The notes under the pieces are model-generated. The model saw only the letters and a program-made list of their open reading frames with translations, was not told the origin of the DNA and made no database searches. This document shows, one piece after another, positions 1 to 5,894 of a stretch of 9,365 nt of DNA (positions are counted from its first letter, which is position 1; each line of letters starts with the position of its first letter). The translations under genes and the position numbers were made by a program. The stretch covers positions 1-9,365 of the forward strand of contig CAILBQ010000355.1 in assembly GCA_903832475.1 (NCBI GenBank), read 5' to 3'. The stretch comes from an uncultured Acidobacteriota bacterium (GTDB taxonomy: Bacteria > Acidobacteriota > Terriglobia > Terriglobales > Acidobacteriaceae).

Positions 1-150
1 GATGGCGGCTGGCATAGATGAATAAAGGCACGAAGACACGTAGGACTGGGCGCTGAAGGGTGCTGGGAAAAAGAAAGAGCCCGGGTTCCTATGAGGATAA
101 GCGATTGTGAGCGGATTGTGTGAAGAACAGGCGGCAGGGGGCAGACAACA

Positions 151-178
151 GGGAACAGAGAACAGGGAACAGAGAACA
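151..178. repeat. 14-bp tandem repeat, two perfect copies
   Basis: The unit GGGAACAGAGAACA occurs twice in perfect tandem (151-164 and 165-178). Degenerate continuations flank it: 'CAACA' before it, 'GGGGTCAGGG' directly after it, and GGGGAACAGG near 195-204. The tract lies about 90 bp upstream of the permease start. GGGAACAG-type purine-rich tracts look like intergenic tandem repeats rather than protein-coding DNA. No function is evident. Confidence 0.75.
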
Positions 179-256
179 GGGGTCAGGGTTGGGGCGGGGA
201 ACAGGCGTATGGACTTGGGTGAGGGATGTAGGCTGGTGGGGACAGGGCAGTGATTT

Positions 257-261
257 GGAGG
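257..261 (+). promoter_or_regulatory. Shine-Dalgarno GGAGG for the permease
   Basis: GGAGG sits 4 nt before the ATG at 266. An in-frame TGA at 251-253 rules out any upstream extension, so together they fix the permease start at 266. Confidence 0.75.
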
Positions 262-265
262 TTCG

Positions 266-2713
266 ATGGGGTTGCGCAGAGTTTTTGGTGTGGATTTTGG
301 GGCAAGTTTCACGATTGTTGTTTTGCTGGCGTTCAGTCTGGGAACAGGCGCGTTGCTGTTTACGGCGATGGACCGGCTGCTGCTGCATCCGCTGCGGGTG
401 ACTGCGCCTGAAACACTGGTGCGTCTGGCGGAGAGCCGGCCGCCGCTGGCGTCGTGGGAGTATTTTCCGCCGCGTATGCTTGCCGCGGTGCGGGGGATGC
501 GGAGCCTTTCGGGGGTGGGGGCGGAGGACAGTACGGAAGCCTTTGCGCGGGTGAATACTTCCGTGAGCCCGGTGGTCGCGGGGATGGTTTCGGAAGACTA
601 CTTTGCTTTGCTTGGAGTGGGCGCGGAGGTTGGGAGGGCGCTGGGAACGCAGGATGGTAAGGCGGATAGCGAGGCGGTGGTGCTGAGTCATGCGTTTGCC
701 GCGCGTGAGTTTGGCGGGGCTGCGGAAGCGCTGGGAAAGAGGGTCACTGTCGGCAAAGAGGCATTCACTGTGGTGGGGGTGATGCCGGCGTGGTTCGTGG
801 GCCTGAACCTGGATGCGGCGCGGGACCTTTGGCTGCCGATGGGGGTTGAGGCGCGGGTGCTGGGGATTCCCGAGGCGGCGTTATTTGAGAGGAACTATGC
901 AGTGGTGGGGAGGCTGCGGGAGGGTGTGAGCCGGTCGCAGGCGCAGGCGGAGTTTGGCGGAGTGGTGGAGGGGTTGAAAAAAAGCGATCCTGACGCCGAT
1001 CCGGCGAGCAAGGGAGAATTGTTGCCGTTGGCCCAGGGTGCATTTGCTCTGCATGACGCATTGGGGCACGCGGTGACGCTGCTGCTGGGAGGCCTCGCCG
1101 TGTTACTGCTGATGGCGTGCGCGAACGTGGCGGGGTTGATGCTGCTGAAGGCGGAGCGGAAAAGGCGGGAGAGCGCGGTGCGGCTGGCGCTGGGGGCGAG
1201 CCGCGGTCACCTGCTGCGGAGGACGCTGGTCGGGTCGCTGGGGCTGGGTGCGGCGGGGGTGGCTGGGGCGGCGTGCGTGGCGGCGGTGGGCGCTCCGCTG
1301 CTGAGGAGGATGCTGCCGCCGGAGCTGGCGCATCTGCCTGTGTCGCTGGCGCCGGATATGCGGATCGGCTTGCTGGCGGCGGGGGTGGGGCTGGGGTTGA
1401 CGCTGCTGTTTGGGCTGGCGCCGGCGTGGATGGCGTCGCGGGTGGCTCCGCAGGAGGTGCTGCGGGGCGGGACGGCAACGCGACGGGCGGGGTGGGGGAG
1501 CCGGCTGCTGCTGGTGTTTCAGACGGCGGCAACGCTGGTGCTGCTGGTGGGGACGGGACTGCTGCTGCGGACCTATGAGGTACTGCGGCATACTTCGCCG
1601 GGGTTTGATGTGGGGCATCTGATTGCGTTCACGGTTGATCCGGAGCGTGAGGATGGGTTGGCGGATGAAGTTGGGGCGGGAAGCGAGGCAGGCAAGAAGG
1701 CTGGAATGGATTTGCCGGCGGATTTGCAGAGGCGGGTGGAGGCGCTGCCGGGAGTGCAGGGGGCGACGGTGGTCGATGCGGCGCTGATGCAGCGGATCGG
1801 GATGAAGACGTCGGCGGCCCTGCCGGGGCAGAAGATCGCACGGGCTGCGTTTTTGAACGCGACGATGGATGGGGTTTCGAGCAGTTTCTTCAAGACCTTT
1901 GGGATGCCGGTGGTGAACGGGCGGGGCTTGACGGCCGGCGATGCTGCCGGCGTTGCAGAGAAAGATGTTTTGCCGACGGTCATCAATGAGGCGTTTTCGC
2001 GAATGCTGTTTGCGGGGCAGAACCCGGTGGGGCGCAGTTTTGGAATTGGCGGGCCGGGGCAGGTGGCGAAGGCGACGAACGTGGTGGTGGGCGTGGTGGC
2101 GGATTCAAAGTTCCGTTCGCTGCGGGAGGGGCTGCTGCCGATTTTTTATACGCCGCTGCCGGGGTATCCGGGCCAGCCGTTTCACTTGTACGTGCGGGCT
2201 GGGGGTGCTCCAGAGGCGGTGATTGCCGGGATGCGGAAGACGCTGCGGGAGCTGGATCCGCAACTGCCGTTTTCGGAGGTGTACACCATGCAGGAGCGGG
2301 TGAATGAGTCGCTGTGGCAGGAGCGGCTGCTGGCCATGCTGGCGGTTGTTTTTGCCGGGATCTCGATCCTGATGGCGGGGACGGGGCTCTATGGATTGCT
2401 GGCCTATGACGCGAGCCAGCGGACGCGCGAGTTTGGCATTCGCAGCGCGGTGGGGGCGCAGAAGCGGGACATTGCGCTGCTGCTGGGGAAGGCGATGGCG
2501 GGGATCCTGATTCCGGGGGTGGTGCTGGGGCTGGCGGGTGCTTGGATGCTGGGGCGGGGCATTGCTTCGGCGCTGTATGGGGTGAGGCCGCTGGATGCGG
2601 TTTCGCTGGCGGGTGCGACGGTGGGGGTGGTCGCAATTTGTGTGGTGGCGGGGTGGGCGCCAGTGAGGCGGGCGATGCGGCTGGATCCCGCGGTGGTGAT
2701 GCGGGAGGGGTGA
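266..2713 (+). CDS. ADOP-type ABC transporter permease (MacB/FtsX-like)
   Basis: This is an inner-membrane permease of the acidobacterial duplicated orphan permease type. It has two MacB-like periplasmic regions and two FtsX-like membrane blocks in one chain. Eight membrane helices are visible, near residues 13-35, 268-292, 320-345, 367-390, 415-436, 688-712, 744-765 and 779-798. The first half shows the periplasmic-domain signatures VVLSHAFAAREFGG (138-151) and FTVVGVMPAWF (167-177), then LMACANVAG (about 282-290) followed by RESAVRLALGASRGHLLRR. The second half repeats the pattern with VINEAFSRMLFAGQNPVGR (from 572) and GLYGLLAYDASQRTREFGIR after helix 6. It starts directly at the first helix, so it lacks the roughly 80-residue N-terminal extension found in many ADOPs, and the in-frame TGA at 251 excludes a longer version. 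No ATPase gene is present, as is usual for these orphans. The substrate is unknown; MacB relatives couple ATP hydrolysis to export of peptides or lipoproteins. Confidence 0.9.
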   Translation: MGLRRVFGVDFGASFTIVVLLAFSLGTGALLFTAMDRLLLHPLRVTAPETLVRLAESRPPLASWEYFPPRMLAAVRGMRSLSGVGAEDSTEAFARVNTSVSPVVAGMVSEDYFALLGVGAEVGRALGTQDGKADSEAVVLSHAFAAREFGGAAEALGKRVTVGKEAFTVVGVMPAWFVGLNLDAARDLWLPMGVEARVLGIPEAALFERNYAVVGRLREGVSRSQAQAEFGGVVEGLKKSDPDADPASKGELLPLAQGAFALHDALGHAVTLLLGGLAVLLLMACANVAGLMLLKAERKRRESAVRLALGASRGHLLRRTLVGSLGLGAAGVAGAACVAAVGAPLLRRMLPPELAHLPVSLAPDMRIGLLAAGVGLGLTLLFGLAPAWMASRVAPQEVLRGGTATRRAGWGSRLLLVFQTAATLVLLVGTGLLLRTYEVLRHTSPGFDVGHLIAFTVDPEREDGLADEVGAGSEAGKKAGMDLPADLQRRVEALPGVQGATVVDAALMQRIGMKTSAALPGQKIARAAFLNATMDGVSSSFFKTFGMPVVNGRGLTAGDAAGVAEKDVLPTVINEAFSRMLFAGQNPVGRSFGIGGPGQVAKATNVVVGVVADSKFRSLREGLLPIFYTPLPGYPGQPFHLYVRAGGAPEAVIAGMRKTLRELDPQLPFSEVYTMQERVNESLWQERLLAMLAVVFAGISILMAGTGLYGLLAYDASQRTREFGIRSAVGAQKRDIALLLGKAMAGILIPGVVLGLAGAWMLGRGIASALYGVRPLDAVSLAGATVGVVAICVVAGWAPVRRAMRLDPAVVMREG

Positions 2714-2719
2714 AATTGA

Positions 2720-2746
2720 GGGGCGAGGGGCTTGGGGCGAGGGGCT
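2720..2746. repeat. 13-bp direct repeat between convergent genes
   Basis: GGGGCGAGGGGCT occurs at 2720-2732 and again at 2734-2746, a 14-bp period. The second copy runs into the stop codon of the minus-strand gene. It fills most of the 32-bp gap between the convergent permease and DUF6321-like genes. It is purine-rich on the plus strand and does not form a terminator-like hairpin. Confidence 0.7.
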
Positions 2747-3240
2747 CAGGATTTGCTGCGGGTGGGTTTCTTTTCCTGGGTGGCGTGGTACTGCTCGAGG
2801 AGCTTGCGGCCTTTGACGGCGAGGCGTTTGGCGGAGGCTTCGGTTTTGGGGAGGGGTTCGCCCCAGGCCTGGGCGCTCAGGGCGAGGCGGGTGGGCTGGC
2901 CGTCTTTGACCATGGGGCCGCGAGGGTGGGTGAAGTGGCGGGTGAGGAAAGAGCCTTTGCGCTTCATCTTTTCGGGGGTATCGGCGGGTCCGCGGACGCC
3001 GGGCTTGAGGTTGGATCCTTCGGTCTTGTTGAACCAGGCGCGGCCGGCGGCGGTCAGGCCTCCGTTGGGATCCTTGCCGGCGGAGGGCATGGATTTCGGA
3101 GTTTTCGCAGCGCTCTTTTTGGCGGCTTTGACGGCCGCTTTTGCCGGTTTGGTTTCTGTCGAACGGGATGCGGATTTCTTTGCTGCTTTTTTGGCAGACT
3201 TCTTGGCTGCAGGCTGGGAGGCTGGGGAATTCGGGGCCAT
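2746..3240 (-). CDS. Small basic protein: Lys/Ala tail plus DUF6321-like domain
   Basis: This is a 164-residue, strongly basic protein of unknown function. Residues 1-50 are a low-complexity Ala/Lys/Pro/Ser tail with repeated AAKKSAKK-type units, resembling histone H1 C-termini and bacterial H1-like proteins that bind nucleic acids. Residues 55-150 form a compact conserved-looking domain with DPNGGLTAAGRAWF (57-70), GSNLKPGVRGP (75-85), KMKRKGSF (91-98), PTRLALSAQAWGEPLPKT (116-133) and a terminal basic helix (about 134-152). From memory this matches the DUF6321 family, found in bacteria and some phages; I could not search it. The ATG at 3240 is chosen because AGGAGAGGTGA precedes it at 5 nt. 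A longer frame up to 3381 would overlap the upstream gene. The upstream DUF429-like gene ends 76 nt away on the same strand, so co-transcription is possible. No catalytic motif is visible; DNA or RNA binding is inferred only from charge. Confidence 0.75.
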   Translation of the reverse strand: MAPNSPASQPAAKKSAKKAAKKSASRSTETKPAKAAVKAAKKSAAKTPKSMPSAGKDPNGGLTAAGRAWFNKTEGSNLKPGVRGPADTPEKMKRKGSFLTRHFTHPRGPMVKDGQPTRLALSAQAWGEPLPKTEASAKRLAVKGRKLLEQYHATQEKKPTRSKS

Positions 3241-3245
3241 GGACG

Positions 3246-3256
3246 TCACCTCTCCT
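3246..3256 (-). promoter_or_regulatory. Shine-Dalgarno deciding the start at 3240
   Basis: On the minus strand AGGAGAGGTGA (3256 to 3246) lies 5 nt before the ATG at 3240-3238. It is a near-complete anti-16S match with a two-base insertion. It supports the 164-residue product over the longer frame that overlaps the preceding gene. Confidence 0.75.
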
Positions 3257-3266
3257 GCATAGAAGC

Positions 3267-3310
3267 GGATTTGCAGGGTGAGGTTTGATGGAGGATTTGC
3301 CGGGTTTGAT
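3267..3310. repeat. Imperfect tandem duplication in the intergenic gap
   Basis: Two related segments occur next to each other, 3267-3289 and 3293-3310. Both begin GGATTTGC, continue with an A/C change and GGGT, and end TTTGAT. The first carries five extra bases (GAGGT or equivalent). They lie in the 76-nt gap between the DUF429-like and DUF6321-like genes and probably arose by local slippage or duplication. Confidence 0.55.
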
Positions 3311-3316
3311 TCTGCT

Positions 3317-4270
3317 TCAACGGGAGGGCTGCCCAAGGATCCAGCCTTCGATATCGCGGATGGTGGGGTCGGTGGGTTCATGGTGCAATTCGGGGTTCAG
3401 GATGAGATGAAGCATGCCGAAAAGGCCGAGGACGGCGTCGAAAGCGTCGTCGCCTTGAGGGAATCCTTCGTGGATGGTTTGCTCAAGCTCGGTGTCGCAA
3501 CGGACTCCTGATTGGGCTGCCCAATAAAGAAGCGGCGAGGCTTGTTGTTTGCGGCTTTCCAACTTGCCTTTGCCGGTGAAACGGGTTTGCAGAATCCATG
3601 GGTGGTATTGCGTCGGGTAGGTCTCGGCGATGACCAGGTTTCCAGGCTCGAGAAGGTCGGCTAGGTACCCGTCGAACGGCCATAGTTTGACATCCGCATT
3701 GCCGAGGGCGGGAAGGATGGTTTCTGCCCAACCGTGCAGAGCGGCGCGTCCGGGAGCTTGTGCGCCGAGGGTCCAGAAGAGTGCGCCGGCTGCGGGAATA
3801 TTTTCTTGAGAGCGTTCGCAAATGCGCAGCAGGTCTTCGAAAGATGTAAGGTTCAGGCCGGCGACAAGGTGCGCGCGTTTCCGAGAGCCTTTGGGTGTGA
3901 AGTTGAAGGGATAGAACGGGCGTTCGAGGGAAATCTCTGAAGATTCGCGGCAGACTTCGAAAAAGGGACTTCGGCAGGCTTGCGCGAGGGTGCGCAGGAA
4001 GGCCGGAAACGACGCAATTTGCACGCGCTCTGCATAGGCAAGGGGCAGGCCGATGGGGAAATCGAAGCCGACGAGGATGGGGCCTGGTGTCTTTTCACGG
4101 AGCGCGGAGAGGAGGGCTCCGGGATCACCTGTTGGTTTTGGCACGCCGGCGACGTAGGTTCCCGCATGGTAGCCGGCACAGGCCATCCAGCGCTTTTTGG
4201 GACTACTGCCCCAGTCGCAGTGTATGAGCAGTGCGGGCGGCCGGAAGGCGGGTGATTCCAAAGGAGGCAT
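3317..4270 (-). CDS. DUF429-like protein, probable RNase H fold
   Basis: This 317-residue soluble protein is of unknown function. It has the spaced acidic motifs typical of the RNase H-like DUF429 group: HCDWGSSPKKRW (18-28, Asp19) as the first strand, VGFDFPIGLP (67-76, Asp70), VIAETYPTQYHP (213-224, Glu216) and GDDAFDAVLGLFGML (273-287, Asp274/275/278). About 140 residues separate motifs two and three. They include a basic patch (PKGSRKRAHL, 126-135) and FWTLGAQAPGRAALHGW (165-181), possibly a cap or substrate-binding insertion. There is no signal peptide or membrane segment, so it should be cytoplasmic. The ATG at 4270 is preferred; a TTG at 4321 would add 17 residues lying within the palindromic repeat region. 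No strong Shine-Dalgarno is visible for either. The acidic set would fit metal-dependent nuclease or phosphotransfer chemistry, but no activity is established for the family to my knowledge. Confidence 0.7.
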   Translation of the reverse strand: MPPLESPAFRPPALLIHCDWGSSPKKRWMACAGYHAGTYVAGVPKPTGDPGALLSALREKTPGPILVGFDFPIGLPLAYAERVQIASFPAFLRTLAQACRSPFFEVCRESSEISLERPFYPFNFTPKGSRKRAHLVAGLNLTSFEDLLRICERSQENIPAAGALFWTLGAQAPGRAALHGWAETILPALGNADVKLWPFDGYLADLLEPGNLVIAETYPTQYHPWILQTRFTGKGKLESRKQQASPLLYWAAQSGVRCDTELEQTIHEGFPQGDDAFDAVLGLFGMLHLILNPELHHEPTDPTIRDIEGWILGQPSR

Positions 4271-4302
4271 GGCTTTGAGGTTATGGGACGAGCGGTGAGT
4301 TT

Positions 4303-4341
4303 GCGATCCCACCCTTCGCAAGAGCGTGAAGGGTTAGGCAC
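4303..4341. repeat. Palindromic intergenic repeat, copy 1
   Basis: The order is a left flank GCGATCCCA, a stem CCCTTCGC (4312-4319), loop AAGAGC, a stem GTGAAGGG (4326-4333, one G-U pair) and a right flank ending GGCAC (4337-4341). It shares flanks, loop position and loop sequence with copy 2 but has a different stem sequence. It resembles REP-type palindromes that I recall as common between genes in Terriglobia; genome-wide copy number cannot be judged from this window. Confidence 0.7.
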
Positions 4342-4362
4342 CCAGTGTTTTGAGGGGATTAC

Positions 4363-4405
4363 GCGGTCCCATCCATCCCGCAAGGGCGCGGGATGGATGG
4401 GGCAC
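4363..4405. repeat. Palindromic intergenic repeat, copy 2
   Basis: The left flank is GCGGTCCCA. A perfect 14-bp stem follows, CCCATCCATCCCGC (4368-4381) pairing with GCGGGATGGATGGG (4388-4401), around loop AAGGGC (4382-4387). The right flank ends GGCAC (4401-4405). Copy 1 lies 21 bp away in the same orientation. The hairpin is very stable and would form in the 3' region of the mutarotase transcript. No T-tract follows it, so classic intrinsic termination is not indicated. Confidence 0.8.
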
Positions 4406-4440
4406 ATCGGATGCGGGGCATGCTGAGTATTGAATGAATC

Positions 4441-4464
4441 AGCCGACTAAGATTGGGGTCGGCT
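4441..4464 (-). terminator. Small hairpin overlapping the mutarotase stop
   Basis: AGCCGAC (4441-4447) pairs with GTCGGCT (4458-4464) around a 10-nt loop that includes the TAG stop codon of the minus-strand mutarotase. In the direction of transcription no U-run follows. It may be a weak terminator or 3'-end stabiliser, possibly acting with the larger palindromes further on. Confidence 0.25.
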
Positions 4465-5385
4465 GCGGAGGGTGGCGGTCATGGTGTGGGTCTGGCCCGG
4501 GTCAAGTTGGATGGCGAAGGCGTGGACGTTGCTGGCTTCGATGCAGGCAAAGTAATCCCATTCTTCGTCGGCCAGGTCGGCGAGGGCGATGGCGCCTTCG
4601 GAGCCGGGGTTCCAGACGACGGTGGTGGCGGACTGCTGCTTGTCGACGGTGACGGTGCGGGCCAGGGTGGGGTCGTGGAGGACGACGCTGCCGGGGGCAT
4701 CGAGGTAAATGTTGTCGGTAGGGGTGGGGAAGGTGATGTCGCCCTGCTGAATCTTTTCGCGGAGCTTGTCGCGGTTGTCGAGGTAGTGCAGGCCGTCGAG
4801 TCCGGTTATAAAGACCTGGGCTACGTCGCCGACGTGATGGTACGTGTGCAGCGCCTCGGTAAAGGTGAACGGGGATTGGCCGGTGTTGGTCGCGGTCAGG
4901 GCGATCGAAAGTTCTGAGCCGATGGTGATGCGGTATTCGGCGCGGAAGGGGTGGGGCCAGGAGTGGAGTGTTGTTTCGCTGCTGGTGAGGGACAGGGTGA
5001 CGATGACGTTGTTTTGCTGCTGCGTGATGGCCTCCAAGGTCCATTCGGTGGTGCGGGCGAAACCGTGCTGGGGTGCGGGAGGGTCGCCGGCTTTTTGTCC
5101 CGACTTTGGGCCGAACCAGGGGAAGCAGATGGGGATGCCTCCGCGGATGGCTTTGCCGGGAGCGAAGTGGGAGCGGCGGCTGAGGAAGAGAACATCTTCC
5201 TGGGCTTTCCCGTCCGGGCCGACGGGGCGCCAGGAAGTCAGGTGGGCGCCGTGGAGGTAGATTTCGGCGGAGGCCTGGGGGGTGGTGATGTGGATCTTAG
5301 GGAGGCCGTTGGCGCCCTCGACGACGGAGGCAATGCCGGGCAGGGCGTGGCGTAGATTGAGGGCGGAGATGAAGGGGGTCGGCAT
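4447..5385 (-). CDS. Glucose-6-phosphate 1-epimerase-like (D-hexose-6-phosphate mutarotase)
   Basis: This 312-residue cytoplasmic enzyme belongs to the aldose 1-epimerase superfamily, YeaD/HAP-type branch. That branch interconverts alpha and beta anomers of hexose-6-phosphates. Visible landmarks are the beta-strand motif AEIYLHGAHLTSWRP (40-54), DVLFLS (64-69), IRGGIPICFPWFGP (80-93), QHGFAR with the likely catalytic His107 (106-111), EALHTYHHVGD with His180/His183 (177-187), the sugar-binding strand VVWNPG (256-261) and CIEASN with the likely general-base Glu283 (281-286). Length and motif order fit the family. All expected active-site residues appear present. There is no signal peptide. The ATG at 5385 is the natural start but its Shine-Dalgarno is poor. 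The gene is first of three on this strand and faces the small membrane protein divergently across 130 bp. Preference among hexose phosphates cannot be told from sequence. Confidence 0.88.
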   Translation of the reverse strand: MPTPFISALNLRHALPGIASVVEGANGLPKIHITTPQASAEIYLHGAHLTSWRPVGPDGKAQEDVLFLSRRSHFAPGKAIRGGIPICFPWFGPKSGQKAGDPPAPQHGFARTTEWTLEAITQQQNNVIVTLSLTSSETTLHSWPHPFRAEYRITIGSELSIALTATNTGQSPFTFTEALHTYHHVGDVAQVFITGLDGLHYLDNRDKLREKIQQGDITFPTPTDNIYLDAPGSVVLHDPTLARTVTVDKQQSATTVVWNPGSEGAIALADLADEEWDYFACIEASNVHAFAIQLDPGQTHTMTATLRSRPQS

Positions 5386-5420
5386 GGCGTTTTCAGGATA
5401 GCGCGCCTGCGTCGCCCGGC

Positions 5421-5449
5421 TTGATAAGGCATCGAACTTCTTCTACCTC
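5421..5449 (+). promoter_or_regulatory. Weak sigma-70-like promoter candidate
   Basis: TTGATA (5421-5426, five of six to the -35 consensus) is followed after 17 bp by TACCTC (5444-5449), a poor -10. It lies in the 130-bp divergent gap and points to the small membrane protein at 5516. It is a candidate only; the -10 match is weak. Confidence 0.2.
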
Positions 5450-5515
5450 TCCATCTCTCATTCCTGCATCCAAGGGCAATAGCAGCACGACAGAATTTCG
5501 AAACAGAGAGTGAAC

Positions 5516-5713
5516 ATGACCGACACGGGAAATACTTCACAAGCCATCGCATCCACCCTTGCCTTCGGACTGATTGGGGCGGGCCTTGTCTATTTTGGCC
5601 GCCGCAGCCAGCCGGGGATCCTTGCCTCGCTGGCCACGACGGCCGGCTACGGGATGGTCACCAAGGCGATCAGCACAGCTGTCTTTGCTACCCTCGATCC
5701 GGGGCGATCCTGA
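5516..5713 (+). CDS. Small two-helix membrane protein, unknown function
   Basis: This is a 65-residue protein that I do not recognise with certainty. A polar start (residues 1-9) is followed by a hydrophobic helix, about 11-28, rich in Gly (AFGLIGAGLVYFG). A basic turn follows (RRSQPG, 29-34), then a second hydrophobic stretch, about 35-59, and a short polar end. The helix-RR-helix layout predicts a membrane hairpin with a cytoplasmic basic loop. It is loosely reminiscent of DUF2892/YgaP-type helical pairs, but that is a weak resemblance. The ATG at 5516 is chosen; a GTG at 5510 would add two residues. The purine stretch AGAGAG upstream may serve as ribosome-binding site. It is followed by a strong inverted repeat, which suggests a single-gene transcript. 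Confidence 0.55.
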   Translation: MTDTGNTSQAIASTLAFGLIGAGLVYFGRRSQPGILASLATTAGYGMVTKAISTAVFATLDPGRS

Positions 5714-5742
5714 GGGTAGGGAAGGGCTCTTGCTTGAAATTC

Positions 5743-5779
5743 GAAGCGAGAGGTGACGAGCGTGTTCGCCTCTCGCTTC
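5743..5779. terminator. Strong inverted repeat downstream of the small membrane gene
   Basis: GAAGCGAGAGG (5743-5753) and CCTCTCGCTTC (5769-5779) are perfect complements. Three further inner pairs (one T-G) give a 14-bp stem with a 9-nt loop (5757-5765). It starts 29 bp after the stop of the small membrane gene and ends 115 bp before the DUF4386 gene. No T-run follows on the plus strand, so it may be a terminator, an mRNA stabiliser or an operator. Confidence 0.45.
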
Positions 5780-5894
5780 TGAAACCTTGAGTTTCCTGAC
5801 GGGATTTCCAATTTCCGCGAACGGATTTGCTTTCACAACGTACATTCGTGTCACAGGCTTCGCGAAACTACAGCGGATTCGAGGCGGTGATCGA

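Larger units (their letters stand above)
1..265. other. Non-coding leader upstream of the permease
   Basis: No credible gene was found here. Short open frames exist on both strands, but they are low-complexity or run antisense into the permease. The stretch holds an A-rich segment near 64-78, a purine-rich tandem repeat (151-178) and the permease ribosome-binding site. The first bases (about 23-44) contain a phrase built on 'AAAGGCACGAAGACACG', which has the look of a dispersed intergenic repeat, but one copy in this window cannot prove that. No clear promoter could be picked out. Confidence 0.5.
4271..4446. other. Intergenic region with two related hairpins
   Basis: These 176 bp lie between two minus-strand genes, the mutarotase upstream and the DUF429-like gene downstream. 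They contain two copies of a palindromic element (4303-4341 and 4363-4405) and a small hairpin overlapping the mutarotase stop. No protein-coding gene is supported; the open frame crossing it translates the repeats. A promoter for the DUF429-like gene, if any, should lie at 4271-4302 or within the repeats; none is recognisable. Confidence 0.6.

Noticed and set aside
104..116. ATTGTGAGCGGAT, identical to 13 bases of the E. coli lac operator
   Set aside because: The other half of the operator (AACAATT) is missing, no LacI-family gene is in the window, and it sits about 150 bp before a permease with no sugar-operon context. Treated as coincidence.
89..691. Open frame of 200 codons on the minus strand
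   Set aside because: The translation is Arg/His/Pro/Gln-rich low complexity, antisense to the well-supported permease and to the repeat tract. It is a GC-rich shadow frame.
765..1532. Open frame of 255 codons on the minus strand
   Set aside because: Pro/Ala/Ser-rich composition, wholly antisense to the permease, with no domain. A shadow frame.
3241..3381. N-terminal extension of the DUF6321-like gene up to 3381
   Set aside because: It would overlap the end of the DUF429-like gene and lacks a ribosome-binding site, whereas the ATG at 3240 has an excellent one.
3853..4407. Open frame on the minus strand across the palindromic repeats
   Set aside because: Its N-terminal part is a translation of the two hairpin repeats, and the rest overlaps the DUF429-like gene out of frame.
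5787..5894. 36-residue N-terminal extension of the DUF4386 protein from a TTG
   Set aside because: There is no supporting ribosome-binding site, it begins next to the inverted repeat, and the added residues do not resemble the family start.
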